Assembly (NCBI RefSeq): GCF_029094505.1
Contig: NZ_CP119108.1
Location: forward strand, 1,736,001 to 1,800,000
Direction: 5' to 3'
DNA: 64,000 bases
Origin: Microbacterium horticulturae
Lineage (GTDB): Bacteria; Actinomycetota; Actinomycetes; Actinomycetales; Microbacteriaceae
The position numbers and the translations under genes were made by a program. Position 1 is the stretch's first letter. Each line of letters starts with the position of its first letter. The notes beneath the pieces were generated by a model. It searched no databases and was not told the origin of the DNA. It saw only the letters and a program-made list of their open reading frames with translations. This document shows positions 55,866 to 64,000 of the stretch, in pieces.

Positions 55866-58343
55866 TCAGACAGACGAATACGCGACGATCCCGTGGCGGA
55901 CGGCCTCGAGCGCAGTGCGCGCGACGGCGGCCACCTTGCGGTCGCCGATGAGGGTCAGCTGATCGAGCAGGTCGATCGTCTGCTTCGCCCACCGCACGAA
56001 GTCGCCCGCGGCCATGTCGGCGTCGGCGAGCACACGCTCCAGCGGCGCACCACGCGCCCAGCCATGCATCGCCTGCGCGAGCCCCGCGGCCACCTCGGAT
56101 GTGCCCGGCAGGTGGTGGTCCTGCTCCACATCGTCCAACTGTGCCCAGAGTCGCTGCGTGGCCGTCAAAGCCGCCCGGAACGGGCCACGGGGCAGTGCCC
56201 GCTCCCCCGCCGATGCCTCGTCGCGCCGGGGCTCGTACACGAGGCTGCAGACGAGAGCCGCCAGGCCCGCGGCATCCAGATCCTTCCAGATTCCCGTGCG
56301 CAGAGCCTCCGAGACGAGCAGGTCCCGCTCGCCGTAGATCCGCCGCAGCGTCTGGCCCGCGTCGGTGAGGGCCGCTGCACCGTCGTCAGCCACGGTGACG
56401 TAATGAAGCGCGGCGAGCACGTCCACGACACGATCGAACTGCCGCGCGACGGTGCCGGTCCGTGTCTCGATCTGCCGCCGGATCTTGTCCGTCGAGCGCT
56501 GGAGCTTCCAGTACCTCTCGGCCCAGCGCGCATGGCTCTCACGATCTGGGCACGAATGGCAGGGATGCCGCTGCATGCGTCGCCGCAGCCCCTGGATCTC
56601 GCGCTGCCGCTTTTGCCGCGCCGCGTGGGTCGCCGACCCGTCTTTGCGGTTGAGCTTCTCGAGGTCGCTGAGCTGCCGGCGGATGCCGGAGTACTCCACG
56701 AAGTCGCCGCGGTCGCAGGTCATGGACTTGGCATACCCGGCCAGCGACTCCTCCTGCTCGTGCACGCGCCGGGCCAGTCCTACGACGGAGCGGTCCGCCT
56801 GGAACTGCGCGAACGAGCTCTCCAGGATCTCCCGAGCGCGCGAGCGGCCGAACTGGTCGATGAGGTTCACGGCCATGTTGTACGTGGGCCGGAAGCTGGA
56901 GTTGAGCGGATACGTGCGCCGCGATGCGAGGGCCGCCACCGACTGCGGGTCCATGCCTTCGGTCCACTGGATGACCGCGTGTCCCTCGACATCGATGCCG
57001 CGACGACCGGCACGGCCGGTGAGCTGGGTGTACTCCCCCGACGTGATGGCGACGCGGGCCTCGCCGTTGAACTTCTCAAGCTTCTCGAGCACGACCGTGC
57101 GCGCCGGCATGTTGATACCGAGCGCGAGGGTCTCGGTCGCGAACACGGCCTTGACGAGCTTGCGCTGAAAGAGCTCTTCGACGACCTCTTTGAACACCGG
57201 GAGGAGCCCCGCATGGTGGGCCGCCACGCCCCGCTCGAGGTTGTCTTTCCACTCCCAGAAGCCGAGTACCCCCAGGTCTTCATCCTCGAGCGTGCGCGTG
57301 CGCTCATCGACGAGCGCACGGATCTGGTCGCGCTCTTCGCGTGAGGTCAGCCGCACGCCGGCGCGGCGCACCTGCTGGACGGCCGCCTCACAGCCGACGC
57401 GGCTGAAGATGAAGAAGATCGCCGGCAGCAGCCGGTCGCGGTCGAGAAGCCTGACGACGTCAGGACGATCCATGCGCTCGATCCGGTGCACAGTGGCCGA
57501 CCGTACGGGACGGCGCCCGCCACGCGAGGGACGCCGGTGGCTCGCCTCGTAGCCGCCGCTGCGGAACGACTGCGACCGCCGGCTGCTGTCGTGGCTCGAC
57601 CCCTTGACGGAGCGGATGCGCAGGAGCTCCTGGTTCACCTGTGCCGTCGCCACGCCCGCGCGGTCGTCGAAGAGCGGCAGGAGGTCGCCGCGCACCAGCA
57701 CATGCTGCTCGAGGGGCACCGGGCGGGTCTCCGATACGATCACCTCGGTGTCACCGCGGACGGTGTCGAGCCAGTCGCCGAACTCTTCGGCATTCGACAC
57801 CGTCGCCGACAGGCACACCAGCCGCACGCTGCGCGGCAAGTGGATGATGACCTCTTCCCACACCGGGCCACGGAAGCGGTCGGCGAGGTAGTGCACCTCA
57901 TCCATCACCACGAACTTCAGCCCGCGCAGAGCCCCTGAGTCGGCGTACAGCATGTTGCGGAGCACTTCGGTGGTCATCACGACGACCCGCGCGTCGCCGT
58001 TGATGCTGACGTCGCCCGTGAGCAGCCCGACGTCGTCGGGGCCGTACACGTCGACGAGCTCGCGGAACTTCTGATTCGACAGCGCCTTGATCGGCGTCGT
58101 GTAGAACGCTTTGCTCCCGGCCTCGCGCATGGCCAGGTCGACCGCGAACTCGCCGACGATCGTCTTGCCCGCACCAGTGGGCGCTGCGACCAGCACGCCG
58201 CTCCCGTCCTCGAGGGCGTGACAGGCGGCGACCTGGAACTCATCGAGCTCGAATCGCTGCCGGGCGGCGAAATCGGCGGTGAGGGGATGCCGGCGGTCGG
58301 CGCGTGCGCTCGCGTAGCGCTCCGCGGGACTCGGGTCTGTCAC
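55866..58343 (-). CDS. DEAD/DEAH-box RNA helicase, HelY/Ski2-like
   Basis: The 825-residue protein starts at a GTG overlapping the tatC stop; the open frame continues upstream only as a shadow. It has Walker A VLVAAPTGAGKT (near 55), the DEVH box VVMDEVHYLAD (near 146), SAT (CLSATVSN), and the C-terminal helicase domain with QLTGRAGRRGID. A C-terminal region with a CHSC pair (HPCHSCPDRESHARWAERYW) and DSHCT-like features follows. It is the actinobacterial HelY/Ski2-like type, and RNA processing is the expected function. The adjacency to tatAC matches HelY in Mycobacterium. Confidence 0.92.
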   Translation of the reverse strand: MTDPSPAERYASARADRRHPLTADFAARQRFELDEFQVAACHALEDGSGVLVAAPTGAGKTIVGEFAVDLAMREAGSKAFYTTPIKALSNQKFRELVDVYGPDDVGLLTGDVSINGDARVVVMTTEVLRNMLYADSGALRGLKFVVMDEVHYLADRFRGPVWEEVIIHLPRSVRLVCLSATVSNAEEFGDWLDTVRGDTEVIVSETRPVPLEQHVLVRGDLLPLFDDRAGVATAQVNQELLRIRSVKGSSHDSSRRSQSFRSGGYEASHRRPSRGGRRPVRSATVHRIERMDRPDVVRLLDRDRLLPAIFFIFSRVGCEAAVQQVRRAGVRLTSREERDQIRALVDERTRTLEDEDLGVLGFWEWKDNLERGVAAHHAGLLPVFKEVVEELFQRKLVKAVFATETLALGINMPARTVVLEKLEKFNGEARVAITSGEYTQLTGRAGRRGIDVEGHAVIQWTEGMDPQSVAALASRRTYPLNSSFRPTYNMAVNLIDQFGRSRAREILESSFAQFQADRSVVGLARRVHEQEESLAGYAKSMTCDRGDFVEYSGIRRQLSDLEKLNRKDGSATHAARQKRQREIQGLRRRMQRHPCHSCPDRESHARWAERYWKLQRSTDKIRRQIETRTGTVARQFDRVVDVLAALHYVTVADDGAAALTDAGQTLRRIYGERDLLVSEALRTGIWKDLDAAGLAALVCSLVYEPRRDEASAGERALPRGPFRAALTATQRLWAQLDDVEQDHHLPGTSEVAAGLAQAMHGWARGAPLERVLADADMAAGDFVRWAKQTIDLLDQLTLIGDRKVAAVARTALEAVRHGIVAYSSV

Positions 58344-59146
58344 GGCTGCACCGTTGCGCGCTTGGCTTTGCGTCGGTCGAACAGCAGCGACAGCAGTGCC
58401 GCGGCGAAGTACAGCACGCAGAGGATGCCGGCCAGCAGCAGCATGGACGTGACATCGGCCGCGGGGGTCGCTGTGGCCGCGAAGACGACGATCACGATGA
58501 TCGCGACGCGCCAGCCTTTCAGAATCGTGCGCCCTGTCATGATGCCGGAGAGGTTCAGCGCGACGAGGAAGACCGGGGTGATGAAGGAGATGCCCACCAC
58601 CAGCAGCAGCTTGAAGACGAAGTCGTAGTAGGTGGAGTAGTCGTAGAACTGCGCGACGCCCCGGCCGCTTGGGACGAACATCGCCATGATCTCGACCATG
58701 TGCGGCATGATGAGCCAGCCCACATAGAGACCGCCGACGAACAAGGGGATCGCCGCCGACAGGAACCCGATCGTGTACCGCACCTCTTTGCGGGTCAGGC
58801 CCGGCATGATGAACGCCCAGATCTGCCACAGCCAGACGGGCGCAGAGATGATCAGCCCGATCGAGAATGCTATGCGCATGCGCAGGTCGAACCCGCTGGC
58901 AACGGTGTTGAAGTTGAGTGCCGTGTAGTTGTCGCCGTTGGATGCCGCGATGTTCGCGATCGGCTCGGTCAACAGCGCGATCACCGGCTGGCTGATGATG
59001 AACCCGATGATCATCCCGGCGACGAGGCCGCCGGCGGCGATGAACAACCGCTTGCGCAACTCCCGAAGGTGCTGCCCGAGCGACATCCGCTTGTCGTGTG
59101 AGGGCTGTTCGGGCTCCTCGACCTGCGGTGGTCCTGTCTGCGTCAC
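58340..59146 (-). CDS. tatC: Sec-independent translocase subunit TatC
   Basis: The product is 268 residues with six transmembrane helices. The start region HDKRMSLGQHLRELRKRLFI is the TatC hallmark (a conserved HLxELRxR in the cytoplasmic N-terminus), and FSIGLIISAPVWLWQIWAFI (second helix) and SAAIPLFVGGLYVGWLI follow. It is the substrate-receptor core of the twin-arginine translocase. It is encoded 6 nt after tatA and overlaps the helicase start, so tatA-tatC-helicase form an operon. Confidence 0.96.
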   Translation of the reverse strand: MTQTGPPQVEEPEQPSHDKRMSLGQHLRELRKRLFIAAGGLVAGMIIGFIISQPVIALLTEPIANIAASNGDNYTALNFNTVASGFDLRMRIAFSIGLIISAPVWLWQIWAFIMPGLTRKEVRYTIGFLSAAIPLFVGGLYVGWLIMPHMVEIMAMFVPSGRGVAQFYDYSTYYDFVFKLLLVVGISFITPVFLVALNLSGIMTGRTILKGWRVAIIVIVVFAATATPAADVTSMLLLAGILCVLYFAAALLSLLFDRRKAKRATVQP

Positions 59147-59152
59147 GTCCGG

Positions 59153-59389
59153 CTACGGTTTGGTGTCACCCGCGGGGTGCGTGGCGGGAGCGTCGGCCGG
59201 GGCATCCGCCTTCGGCTCGCTCGGTGCGGACGACGCCGTGTCGTCGTCCTTCATCGCCTTCATCTCGCCCTTGAACACGCGAGCGGACTGCCCGAGACTC
59301 TTGGCCAGCGCCGGCAGCTTCGCAGCGCCGAACAGCAGCAGGATCACCGCGAGGATGATCAGCAGGTGCGGCCACCCGAATGCGCCCAT
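59153..59389 (-). CDS. tatA: Twin-arginine translocase subunit TatA
   Basis: The product is 78 residues. It starts MGAFGWPHLLIILAVILLLF, a single membrane helix followed by the hinge FGAAKLPALAKSLGQSARVF and an amphipathic helix, then an acidic, Pro/Ala-rich tail. It forms the Tat pore with TatC. The proper ribosome binding site AAGGAG precedes the ATG. A promoter (TAGACT, starting with the pafC stop TAG) lies just upstream. Confidence 0.96.
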   Translation of the reverse strand: MGAFGWPHLLIILAVILLLFGAAKLPALAKSLGQSARVFKGEMKAMKDDDTASSAPSEPKADAPADAPATHPAGDTKP

Positions 59390-59418
59390 GATGTCTCCTT
59401 GTCGTGAGCCGTCGGTCC

Positions 59419-59424
59419 AGTCTA
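59419..59424 (-). promoter_or_regulatory. Candidate -10 (TAGACT) for tatA
   Basis: On the minus strand TAGACT begins with the TAG stop of pafC. The leader would be about 23 nt before the tatA ATG and includes its Shine-Dalgarno sequence. Confidence 0.5.
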
Positions 59425-60435
59425 ACCCTCTGGGTGGGCAGAGTCGCTGACGGCACGCCCCTGGCTGTCATCGCCCGTGTACTGCTCGAGGGCCGACCGC
59501 GCCCATTCGGCCGCGGCCTCGCGCGCTCCCGCCGGCTCGAGGATCTCGACGTCTCCGCCGCGTCCCGCCGCCAGTCGCTTGAGGCTGGTCGGATCGGCGA
59601 CCCTGATCGTGGCCTGTGTCAGCTCGCCGCTCGTTGTGACCGCTTGCGCTCTGTCCAGGTACCCGCGCAGCAGCGATGCCACTGCTGCGGGAAAGCGGAT
59701 GTGCACGAGGTTGCCGGTCTCGCCCATGTCGAACAGCGCGGGGGGCTGCTCTTCGCCGTGCGTGATGGCGATGTCGGTGAGGACGAGATCGCTGACGCGG
59801 TCGAGGTGGAAGGTCCGCATCGCTTGGCGCAGATGGCACCAGCCCTGCAGGTACCACTGCCCCTCTGCGATGTGTACCTTGACCGGATCGACCGTACGGG
59901 TTGTCGCCGGCGCGTCGGGTGCCTTGTAGGTGAAAGAGACGGCGACTCCGTGTCGCAGAGCCTCATCGACGCTCCCACGGACGTCATCGACCGGTTCGGG
60001 TGCGACGATCAGATCGGCCGGCGTGCTCGATGCGCCACCGGCGAGCTTGGCCAGCAGCCCGGCGACCACGCCGCTGTCACCGACGCCGGGCAGCGACCGT
60101 GCCAGCTGCAGTCCCGCGAGCAGCGCCGCCGCCTCGCGGGCGGTGAGACGCGGCGCATGTTCCAGGCCCACCGCGTTGGTGAGCGAGATGCGGTCATGCT
60201 CGTCGAGCAGATCCCAGTCGATGTCGAACAGGTCGTTCGCCATCTGCCAGTAGCCGTTGTCGCCCGGGCGACCGATCACCGTGAGCTTCTCGACCATCGA
60301 GCGCATCTGCGCCGGCGTCACATCGAAGTCGGTTGCCGCCTCGGCCACCGACACCTCGCCCTTGCGGATGAGGTAGGGCACGAGCTGCAGCATGAGAGCG
60401 GCGCGGTCGGTCGCGAGCACGGGTCGGGCGGTCAT
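59422..60435 (-). CDS. pafC: WYL-domain transcription factor PafC
   Basis: The 337-residue protein has an N-terminal winged helix (ALMLQLVPYLIRKGEVSVAE) and a WYL domain near the C-terminal half with AEGQWYLQGWCHLRQAMRTF, followed by a C-terminal extension domain. PafB and PafC form a heterodimer that activates the SOS-independent DNA damage response in actinobacteria, by stabilising the RNA polymerase open complex with a ssDNA signal. It overlaps pafB by 4 nt. The proteasome genes often nearby are not in the window. Confidence 0.95.
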   Translation of the reverse strand: MTARPVLATDRAALMLQLVPYLIRKGEVSVAEAATDFDVTPAQMRSMVEKLTVIGRPGDNGYWQMANDLFDIDWDLLDEHDRISLTNAVGLEHAPRLTAREAAALLAGLQLARSLPGVGDSGVVAGLLAKLAGGASSTPADLIVAPEPVDDVRGSVDEALRHGVAVSFTYKAPDAPATTRTVDPVKVHIAEGQWYLQGWCHLRQAMRTFHLDRVSDLVLTDIAITHGEEQPPALFDMGETGNLVHIRFPAAVASLLRGYLDRAQAVTTSGELTQATIRVADPTSLKRLAAGRGGDVEILEPAGAREAAAEWARSALEQYTGDDSQGRAVSDSAHPEG

Positions 60436-61442
60436 CGTGCGGCTCCGTTCACCTCGAGCGCCGCCTGCAGGCGCCGCCGCACCTCGTCACGAAGCGACGG
60501 CGGATCGACCACGCGCACCTCCGGGCCGTACGAGGCGAGTTCATCGGCGAAGATGTGCACGTCGACGAACGGAACGCGTACGCCCTGTATCTCCGGTGTG
60601 CCGCGACGGTGCAGGCGGAGCGCCGCTTCCGTGCCGGGGTGCACCTCGAGGAGCGCGGTCTGACGACGGGCGAGGTCTTCCAGCCCTTGCAGAGCGCGCT
60701 CGCCCGCTCTTTCGCGAAGAGACTCGTCGAAGCCCTGACGCATCGCCTTCACCGCGCCGACGATGCGGGAGAGCAAGAAAGTCCGCTCCCGCTCGATCTC
60801 GACGTCGATTCCGTAGACATGCCAGCGCCCTTCGTACTCCAGCAGCGCGAGGGGGCGGATCCGGCGCGTGCGCGGGTGCTCCTCCCCCGGCTTCAGATAG
60901 GGAAACGTCACCACACGACACTGCTCGATCGCGCGCTGCAACGGCGCGAAGGCCGCCTCGTGCAGGCTGATACGCGGCGAATATCCGATGATGGGCTCGT
61001 CTACCGCGATGCCGAGCGACCCGAGTTTGCGCAGGCCACTGCGAGCGTCGACCGACAGCGATGCCTCGCCCCACACCCCTGCCGCGAGGTTGAGCACGGC
61101 GATCTCTTCGGGGGCGAAGGTGATCTCCTCGGGCAGCGCGTACTCGCTGGTGGGCACCCGATACCGCGCCTGTCGCAGATCGTCGGGCTCGAGACGGTCG
61201 CCGATCGTCTCGATCGGCACGCCTAATGCGCGCAGATTTTCCTTGTCGCGCTCGAACATCTTCTCGAGCGCGTCTTTCGACGCGCCGGCTTCCGCCTGCT
61301 CGCGATATCCCGACACCGATCCCAGGATCGTGTCCTTGGTCAGCCCCTGGTCGGTGGCCATCAGGGCGACCACGAGGTTCAGCAGACGTTCCTCCGGCGC
61401 ATTGCGCGCGGCAGCGGACGCAGGCAGATCATCGGCGGACAT
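60432..61442 (-). CDS. pafB: WYL-domain transcription factor PafB
   Basis: The 336-residue PafC paralogue has an N-terminal wHTH (EERLLNLVVALMATDQGLTK), a central WYL domain (YEGRWHVYGIDVEIERERTF, a WHV variant of WYL, plus LLSRIVGAVKAM) and the C-terminal domain. The ATG at 61442 lies six bases after TAGGAT, consistent with a leaderless transcript. pafB-pafC then tatA-tatC is the standard order. Confidence 0.95.
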   Translation of the reverse strand: MSADDLPASAAARNAPEERLLNLVVALMATDQGLTKDTILGSVSGYREQAEAGASKDALEKMFERDKENLRALGVPIETIGDRLEPDDLRQARYRVPTSEYALPEEITFAPEEIAVLNLAAGVWGEASLSVDARSGLRKLGSLGIAVDEPIIGYSPRISLHEAAFAPLQRAIEQCRVVTFPYLKPGEEHPRTRRIRPLALLEYEGRWHVYGIDVEIERERTFLLSRIVGAVKAMRQGFDESLRERAGERALQGLEDLARRQTALLEVHPGTEAALRLHRRGTPEIQGVRVPFVDVHIFADELASYGPEVRVVDPPSLRDEVRRRLQAALEVNGAAR

Positions 61443-61448
61443 CCACCC

Positions 61449-61454
61449 ATCCTA
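61449..61454 (-). promoter_or_regulatory. Candidate -10 (TAGGAT), leaderless pafB
   Basis: On the minus strand TAGGAT ends six bases before the ATG at 61442. Confidence 0.55.
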
Positions 61455-61487
61455 GGGTCGCCGCGCGCTCGAAGAGAGCAGGCGCGA

Positions 61488-62447
61488 CTACTGGGCGCTC
61501 GTGCTGGTGTCGGGCCCGATGCCGAGGATGTCGATGACGGCGATCTGCGTGTCCTTCACACCGGACTCACCATCGGCCGGCGGAATCACCGCAAGCACCT
61601 GCGAGCCGACCGTCTGCCCCTCGACCGCCTTCTGGAAGCCCTTCGACTTCGTCGACAGCGTCACGAACTCCGCCTGCGAATCCCAGGTGGTGGAGGCGAC
61701 CGACTTATCGGACCAGTTGACGATCGTGTATTGCAGCAGTGCGGGCCGATCGGCAGACACCTTCGCGCCATCGCCGCGCTTGAGCAGCTGGATCTTCAGC
61801 TCCTTCGGAGCAGTGCCGGCGGGAACGATGACGCCCGGACGCCCGCCGGGCGCACGTACGACGGCCGGTAGGCCGAACCCGTCGTTGTAGACGCTGCGGC
61901 CGTTCGCTGCGGCCAGATAGACCTTGCGCACATCGAGAACAGCCACCAGCGAGTCGTCCGAGCTCATACCCAGGCTCGTCAGGGATGCCTCGGGGACGCC
62001 GCCGGGCGCGATGGCGACGGCCGTGCGGGTCCCGGCCGTCGCACAGTGGAGCGCCTTCTCGAAGGCGGGGAACGACTGCACCCACTGCGACACCGGGTAG
62101 ACCGTGCTCTGATCGCCGTCGTACGCCGTCGTCACGATCGTCTTACCGGTCGTGGCGCTGATGAGCGCCACGTCGAGCACGATCATCTGCGCGTCGCTCG
62201 TGATGGGCACGTTTCCGTGCCCGGCGACGACGTCCGTGAACTGCGTGGTCTTCGCGTGCAGTGGCGTGTCGACCTCGACCTTCGGGGCGGAGTCCTGCGA
62301 ACCCGTCACCGAGATGAGATTCATCGTCGAGGATCCGGCGTCGGTGGCTCGCGGGCACGAGGCCGAGGGATCGTTGCTGGACGCACAGCCGACGAGAGCG
62401 ACGGCCGTCAGAGACAGGACGGCGAGGGCAGCGGGGATCTTGCGCAC
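61488..62447 (-). CDS. FKBP-type peptidyl-prolyl isomerase lipoprotein
   Basis: The product is 319 residues. It starts with a lipoprotein signal (MRKIPAALAVLSLTAVALVG followed by the lipobox Cys), so Lgt and Lnt would process it. Two FKBP-like repeats are seen, around residues 50-150 (YPVSQWVQSFPAFEKALHCA) and 205-315 (VIVPAGTAPKELKIQLLKRG and SQVLAVIPPADG). It is expected at the outer face of the membrane as a folding catalyst. Several PPIase active-site residues are not conserved in the first repeat. The GTG is six bases from TAGACT. Confidence 0.85.
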   Translation of the reverse strand: MRKIPAALAVLSLTAVALVGCASSNDPSASCPRATDAGSSTMNLISVTGSQDSAPKVEVDTPLHAKTTQFTDVVAGHGNVPITSDAQMIVLDVALISATTGKTIVTTAYDGDQSTVYPVSQWVQSFPAFEKALHCATAGTRTAVAIAPGGVPEASLTSLGMSSDDSLVAVLDVRKVYLAAANGRSVYNDGFGLPAVVRAPGGRPGVIVPAGTAPKELKIQLLKRGDGAKVSADRPALLQYTIVNWSDKSVASTTWDSQAEFVTLSTKSKGFQKAVEGQTVGSQVLAVIPPADGESGVKDTQIAVIDILGIGPDTSTSAQ

Positions 62448-62453
62448 CGGAAC

Positions 62454-62459
62454 AGTCTA
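62454..62459 (-). promoter_or_regulatory. Candidate -10 (TAGACT), leaderless FKBP gene
   Basis: On the minus strand TAGACT begins with the TAG stop of the trmI gene and ends six bases before the GTG at 62447. Confidence 0.55.
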
Positions 62460-63485
62460 GGCGGTCTCGTTCTGTGTCTCGTCCGCGATGCGCCGGTCGC
62501 CGGCCGCGCGCAGGGCACCCTCGGCTGCACGTTCGGCGTCACGGACCCGCTTTCGCAGGTTCTTGTCGGTGATCTGTCGGTCGCCCACGGCCCCCGGCGT
62601 CCACACCTCGACGTCCTCGTCTCCGTAGGCCGTCTTGCGCACGGCACGCCGCCGCACATCGGGAGGAATGGCCCCCGGTGCCAGCCGCCGCGCCGTCAGC
62701 AGGAAGCCGGTGTGCGCGACCATCCGATGGTCGGGACGTACGGCCAGTCCGTCGACGTGCCAGCCGCGGATCATCGTCTCGCTCGATTCGGGTTCGGTGA
62801 ACAGTCCGGTCCCCCGGATGAACTCCGCCACACGGCTCAGCTGCGTGGCCGTGGCGACATAGCAGAGCACGACACCGCCCGGTACGAGCGCTTCAGCCAC
62901 GGCCGGAACGCACTCCCAGGGCGCGAGCATGTCGAGCACGACGCGATCGGCCGTGCCCGGACCGAATTCGGCGGGCAGCGCCGCACTCAGATCGCCGATC
63001 ACGATCTCCCAGTTGGCCGGCAGCTCGCCGAGGAACGTCGTCGCGTTGGCACGTGCGACCTCGGCGAATTCTTCACGCCGTTCGAACGAGACCAGCCGCC
63101 CTGTCGGACCGATGGCACGCAGCATCCACAGCGAGAGCGCCCCGGATCCGACGCCCGCTTCGACCACCGTGGCCCCCGGGAAGATGTCGGCCTGCGCGAG
63201 GATCTGCGCGGCATCCTTCGGATAGACGATGGCGGCGCCGCGCGGCATCGACATGACGAAGTCGCGCAGCAGGGGACGCAGCGCAAGGTACTCGGTGTCG
63301 GAGCTGTTACTCACCACCGAACCGTCGGGAAGCCCGACCAGTGCGCTGTGCGGCAGGACGCCGCGGTGCGTATGCAGTTCGCCGCCTTCGCGCAGCGTGA
63401 TGGTGTGCAGCTTGCCCTTGGGGCCGGTCAGCTGCACGCGGTCGCCGTAGCGGAACGGGCCACTCGGGCGGGGAAAGTCGGTCAT
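62457..63485 (-). CDS. trmI: tRNA (adenine-58-N1)-methyltransferase TrmI
   Basis: The ATG at 63485 (overlapping the HAD stop as ATGA) gives 342 residues; the longer open frame upstream is a shadow of the HAD gene. The N-terminal FRYGDRVQLTGPKGKLHTIT domain and SAM motif I TVVEAGVGSGALSLWM (near residue 105), the FERREEFAEVARAN acidic loop and the LDMLAPWECVPAVA region are standard TrmI. It methylates A58 in the T-loop of tRNAs as a homotetramer. The C-terminal 50 residues are charged and probably unstructured. Confidence 0.93.
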   Translation of the reverse strand: MTDFPRPSGPFRYGDRVQLTGPKGKLHTITLREGGELHTHRGVLPHSALVGLPDGSVVSNSSDTEYLALRPLLRDFVMSMPRGAAIVYPKDAAQILAQADIFPGATVVEAGVGSGALSLWMLRAIGPTGRLVSFERREEFAEVARANATTFLGELPANWEIVIGDLSAALPAEFGPGTADRVVLDMLAPWECVPAVAEALVPGGVVLCYVATATQLSRVAEFIRGTGLFTEPESSETMIRGWHVDGLAVRPDHRMVAHTGFLLTARRLAPGAIPPDVRRRAVRKTAYGDEDVEVWTPGAVGDRQITDKNLRKRVRDAERAAEGALRAAGDRRIADETQNETA

Positions 63486-64000
63486 GCGGAGCCTTCGGGA
63501 CGGTGGGCGGTGTACAGGTCGGCGAGGTCGGCGACGCCGCGCCCGTCGAGCGTGGGCCACAGCGCGTGCGCGCCGGTGCCGGTCAGGGAGACCATGAGCG
63601 GAACCCCCAAGGTCACGGCACCGGAGGCGACGGCCGAACGGAGGCCGTTCGGCGAGTCTTCGATCGCCACGACCTCGCGGGGGGCGACACCGAGCAGCTC
63701 GCTCGCCTGCAGATACGGGTCAGGGTACGGCTTGGGCCGGGTCACGTCGTCACCGGCGACGATGACGTCGAACGCGTCGAAGTCGATGAGGTCGACGACG
63801 GTCTGCGCCATCCGGCGCATCGACATCGTGACGAGCGCGGTCTTGACGCCGGCGTTCTTCAGTCCCCGGAGGAGCGCTCGCGCCCCGGGGCGGAACGGCA
63901 CGCCGTCCCGGGCCAGCGAACCGAGGACCTCGTCGGTGAGGTGCTGCACGATGGCCGTGACATCCATCCGCACACCCTCGCCTTGGAGCAGGCGAGCCGC
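63482..64000 (-). CDS. HAD-superfamily hydrolase, C-terminal part (partial at window edge)
   Basis: The frame is open to the window end, so only the C-terminal 172 residues are seen; the ATG at 63973 is internal. The segment HLTDEVLGSLARDGVPFRPG begins the cap/core transition; motif II is ALVTMSMRR, motif III KPYPDPYL (Lys), and motif IV VVAIEDSPNGLRSAVASG. This is a beta-phosphoglucomutase/phosphatase-like HAD. The catalytic Asp motif I lies outside the window. TGA overlaps the trmI ATG by 3 nt, so the two are coupled. Confidence 0.87.
   Translation of the reverse strand, partial: AARLLQGEGVRMDVTAIVQHLTDEVLGSLARDGVPFRPGARALLRGLKNAGVKTALVTMSMRRMAQTVVDLIDFDAFDVIVAGDDVTRPKPYPDPYLQASELLGVAPREVVAIEDSPNGLRSAVASGAVTLGVPLMVSLTGTGAHALWPTLDGRGVADLADLYTAHRPEGSA

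Overview
The window is chromosomal DNA of a high-G+C actinobacterium. Gene content and order fit the family Microbacteriaceae, and Microbacterium or a close relative is the best guess. The evidence is PafB/PafC, RbpA, PdtaR, a helicase-less PriA, a HelY-type helicase beside tatAC, an HGxxPAAW protein in the trp operon, DUF3618 and FBP_C proteins, many GTG starts and strong G/C at third codon positions. No insertion sequence, prophage or CRISPR array is visible.

Layout. 1-12.7 kb is a dense plus-strand housekeeping run: gmk (end), rpoZ, metK, priA, fmt, rsmB, rpe, hisE-hisG-hisF-hisI, then a Trp-associated membrane protein, an HGxxPAAW protein and trpC-trpB-trpA. Neighbours are mostly linked by 4-nt ATGA/GTGA overlaps. 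12.7-21.4 kb holds lgt, gltB-gltD and pyk, closed by a strong terminator. 21.4-25.4 kb holds an LtrA-like protein and a minus-strand group of envelope proteins (YihY, DUF3618, holin-like, amphipathic/membrane protein). 25.5-31.2 kb holds tRNA-Leu(CAA), pdtaR, a thioesterase, polA and a DUF885 metallohydrolase. 31.2-44.9 kb is accessory in character: a phosphoribosyltransferase, an SGNH hydrolase, three methyltransferases, two MFS exporters, FBP, cupin, PHP, a TmrB-like ATPase, two GNATs, a Nudix hydrolase and a vapBC pair. 45-50 kb holds trpS behind a Trp-codon attenuator, a serine hydrolase and a UvrA-like ABC protein. 50-64 kb holds an HdeD-like protein, an SDR, NfeD-SPFH-GDPD, rbpA and a minus-strand block lnt-helicase-tatC-tatA-pafC-pafB-FKBP-trmI-HAD (partial).

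Three signals stand out. (1) A near-consensus actinobacterial dif (XerCD) site lies at 43107-43134, inside the accessory zone. The dominant coding strand switches from plus to minus around it, so this is probably the replication terminus. (2) trpS is preceded by a 13-codon leader peptide with three consecutive Trp codons and mutually exclusive 1:2, 2:3 and 3:4 hairpins, a textbook ribosome-mediated attenuator. (3) About twenty genes have a TANNNT hexamer 6-8 nt before an ATG/GTG and no Shine-Dalgarno sequence, which predicts widespread leaderless mRNAs. In six places the TAG stop codon of the upstream gene is itself the first half of the next gene's -10 element.

Functionally the window covers nucleotide and amino-acid supply (His, Trp, Glu, SAM), translation initiation and rRNA/tRNA methylation, DNA replication and repair, lipoprotein maturation (Lgt and Lnt), Tat export and the mycobacterial-type transcription factors RbpA and PafBC. 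All calls are from reading the sequence; no database search was run.
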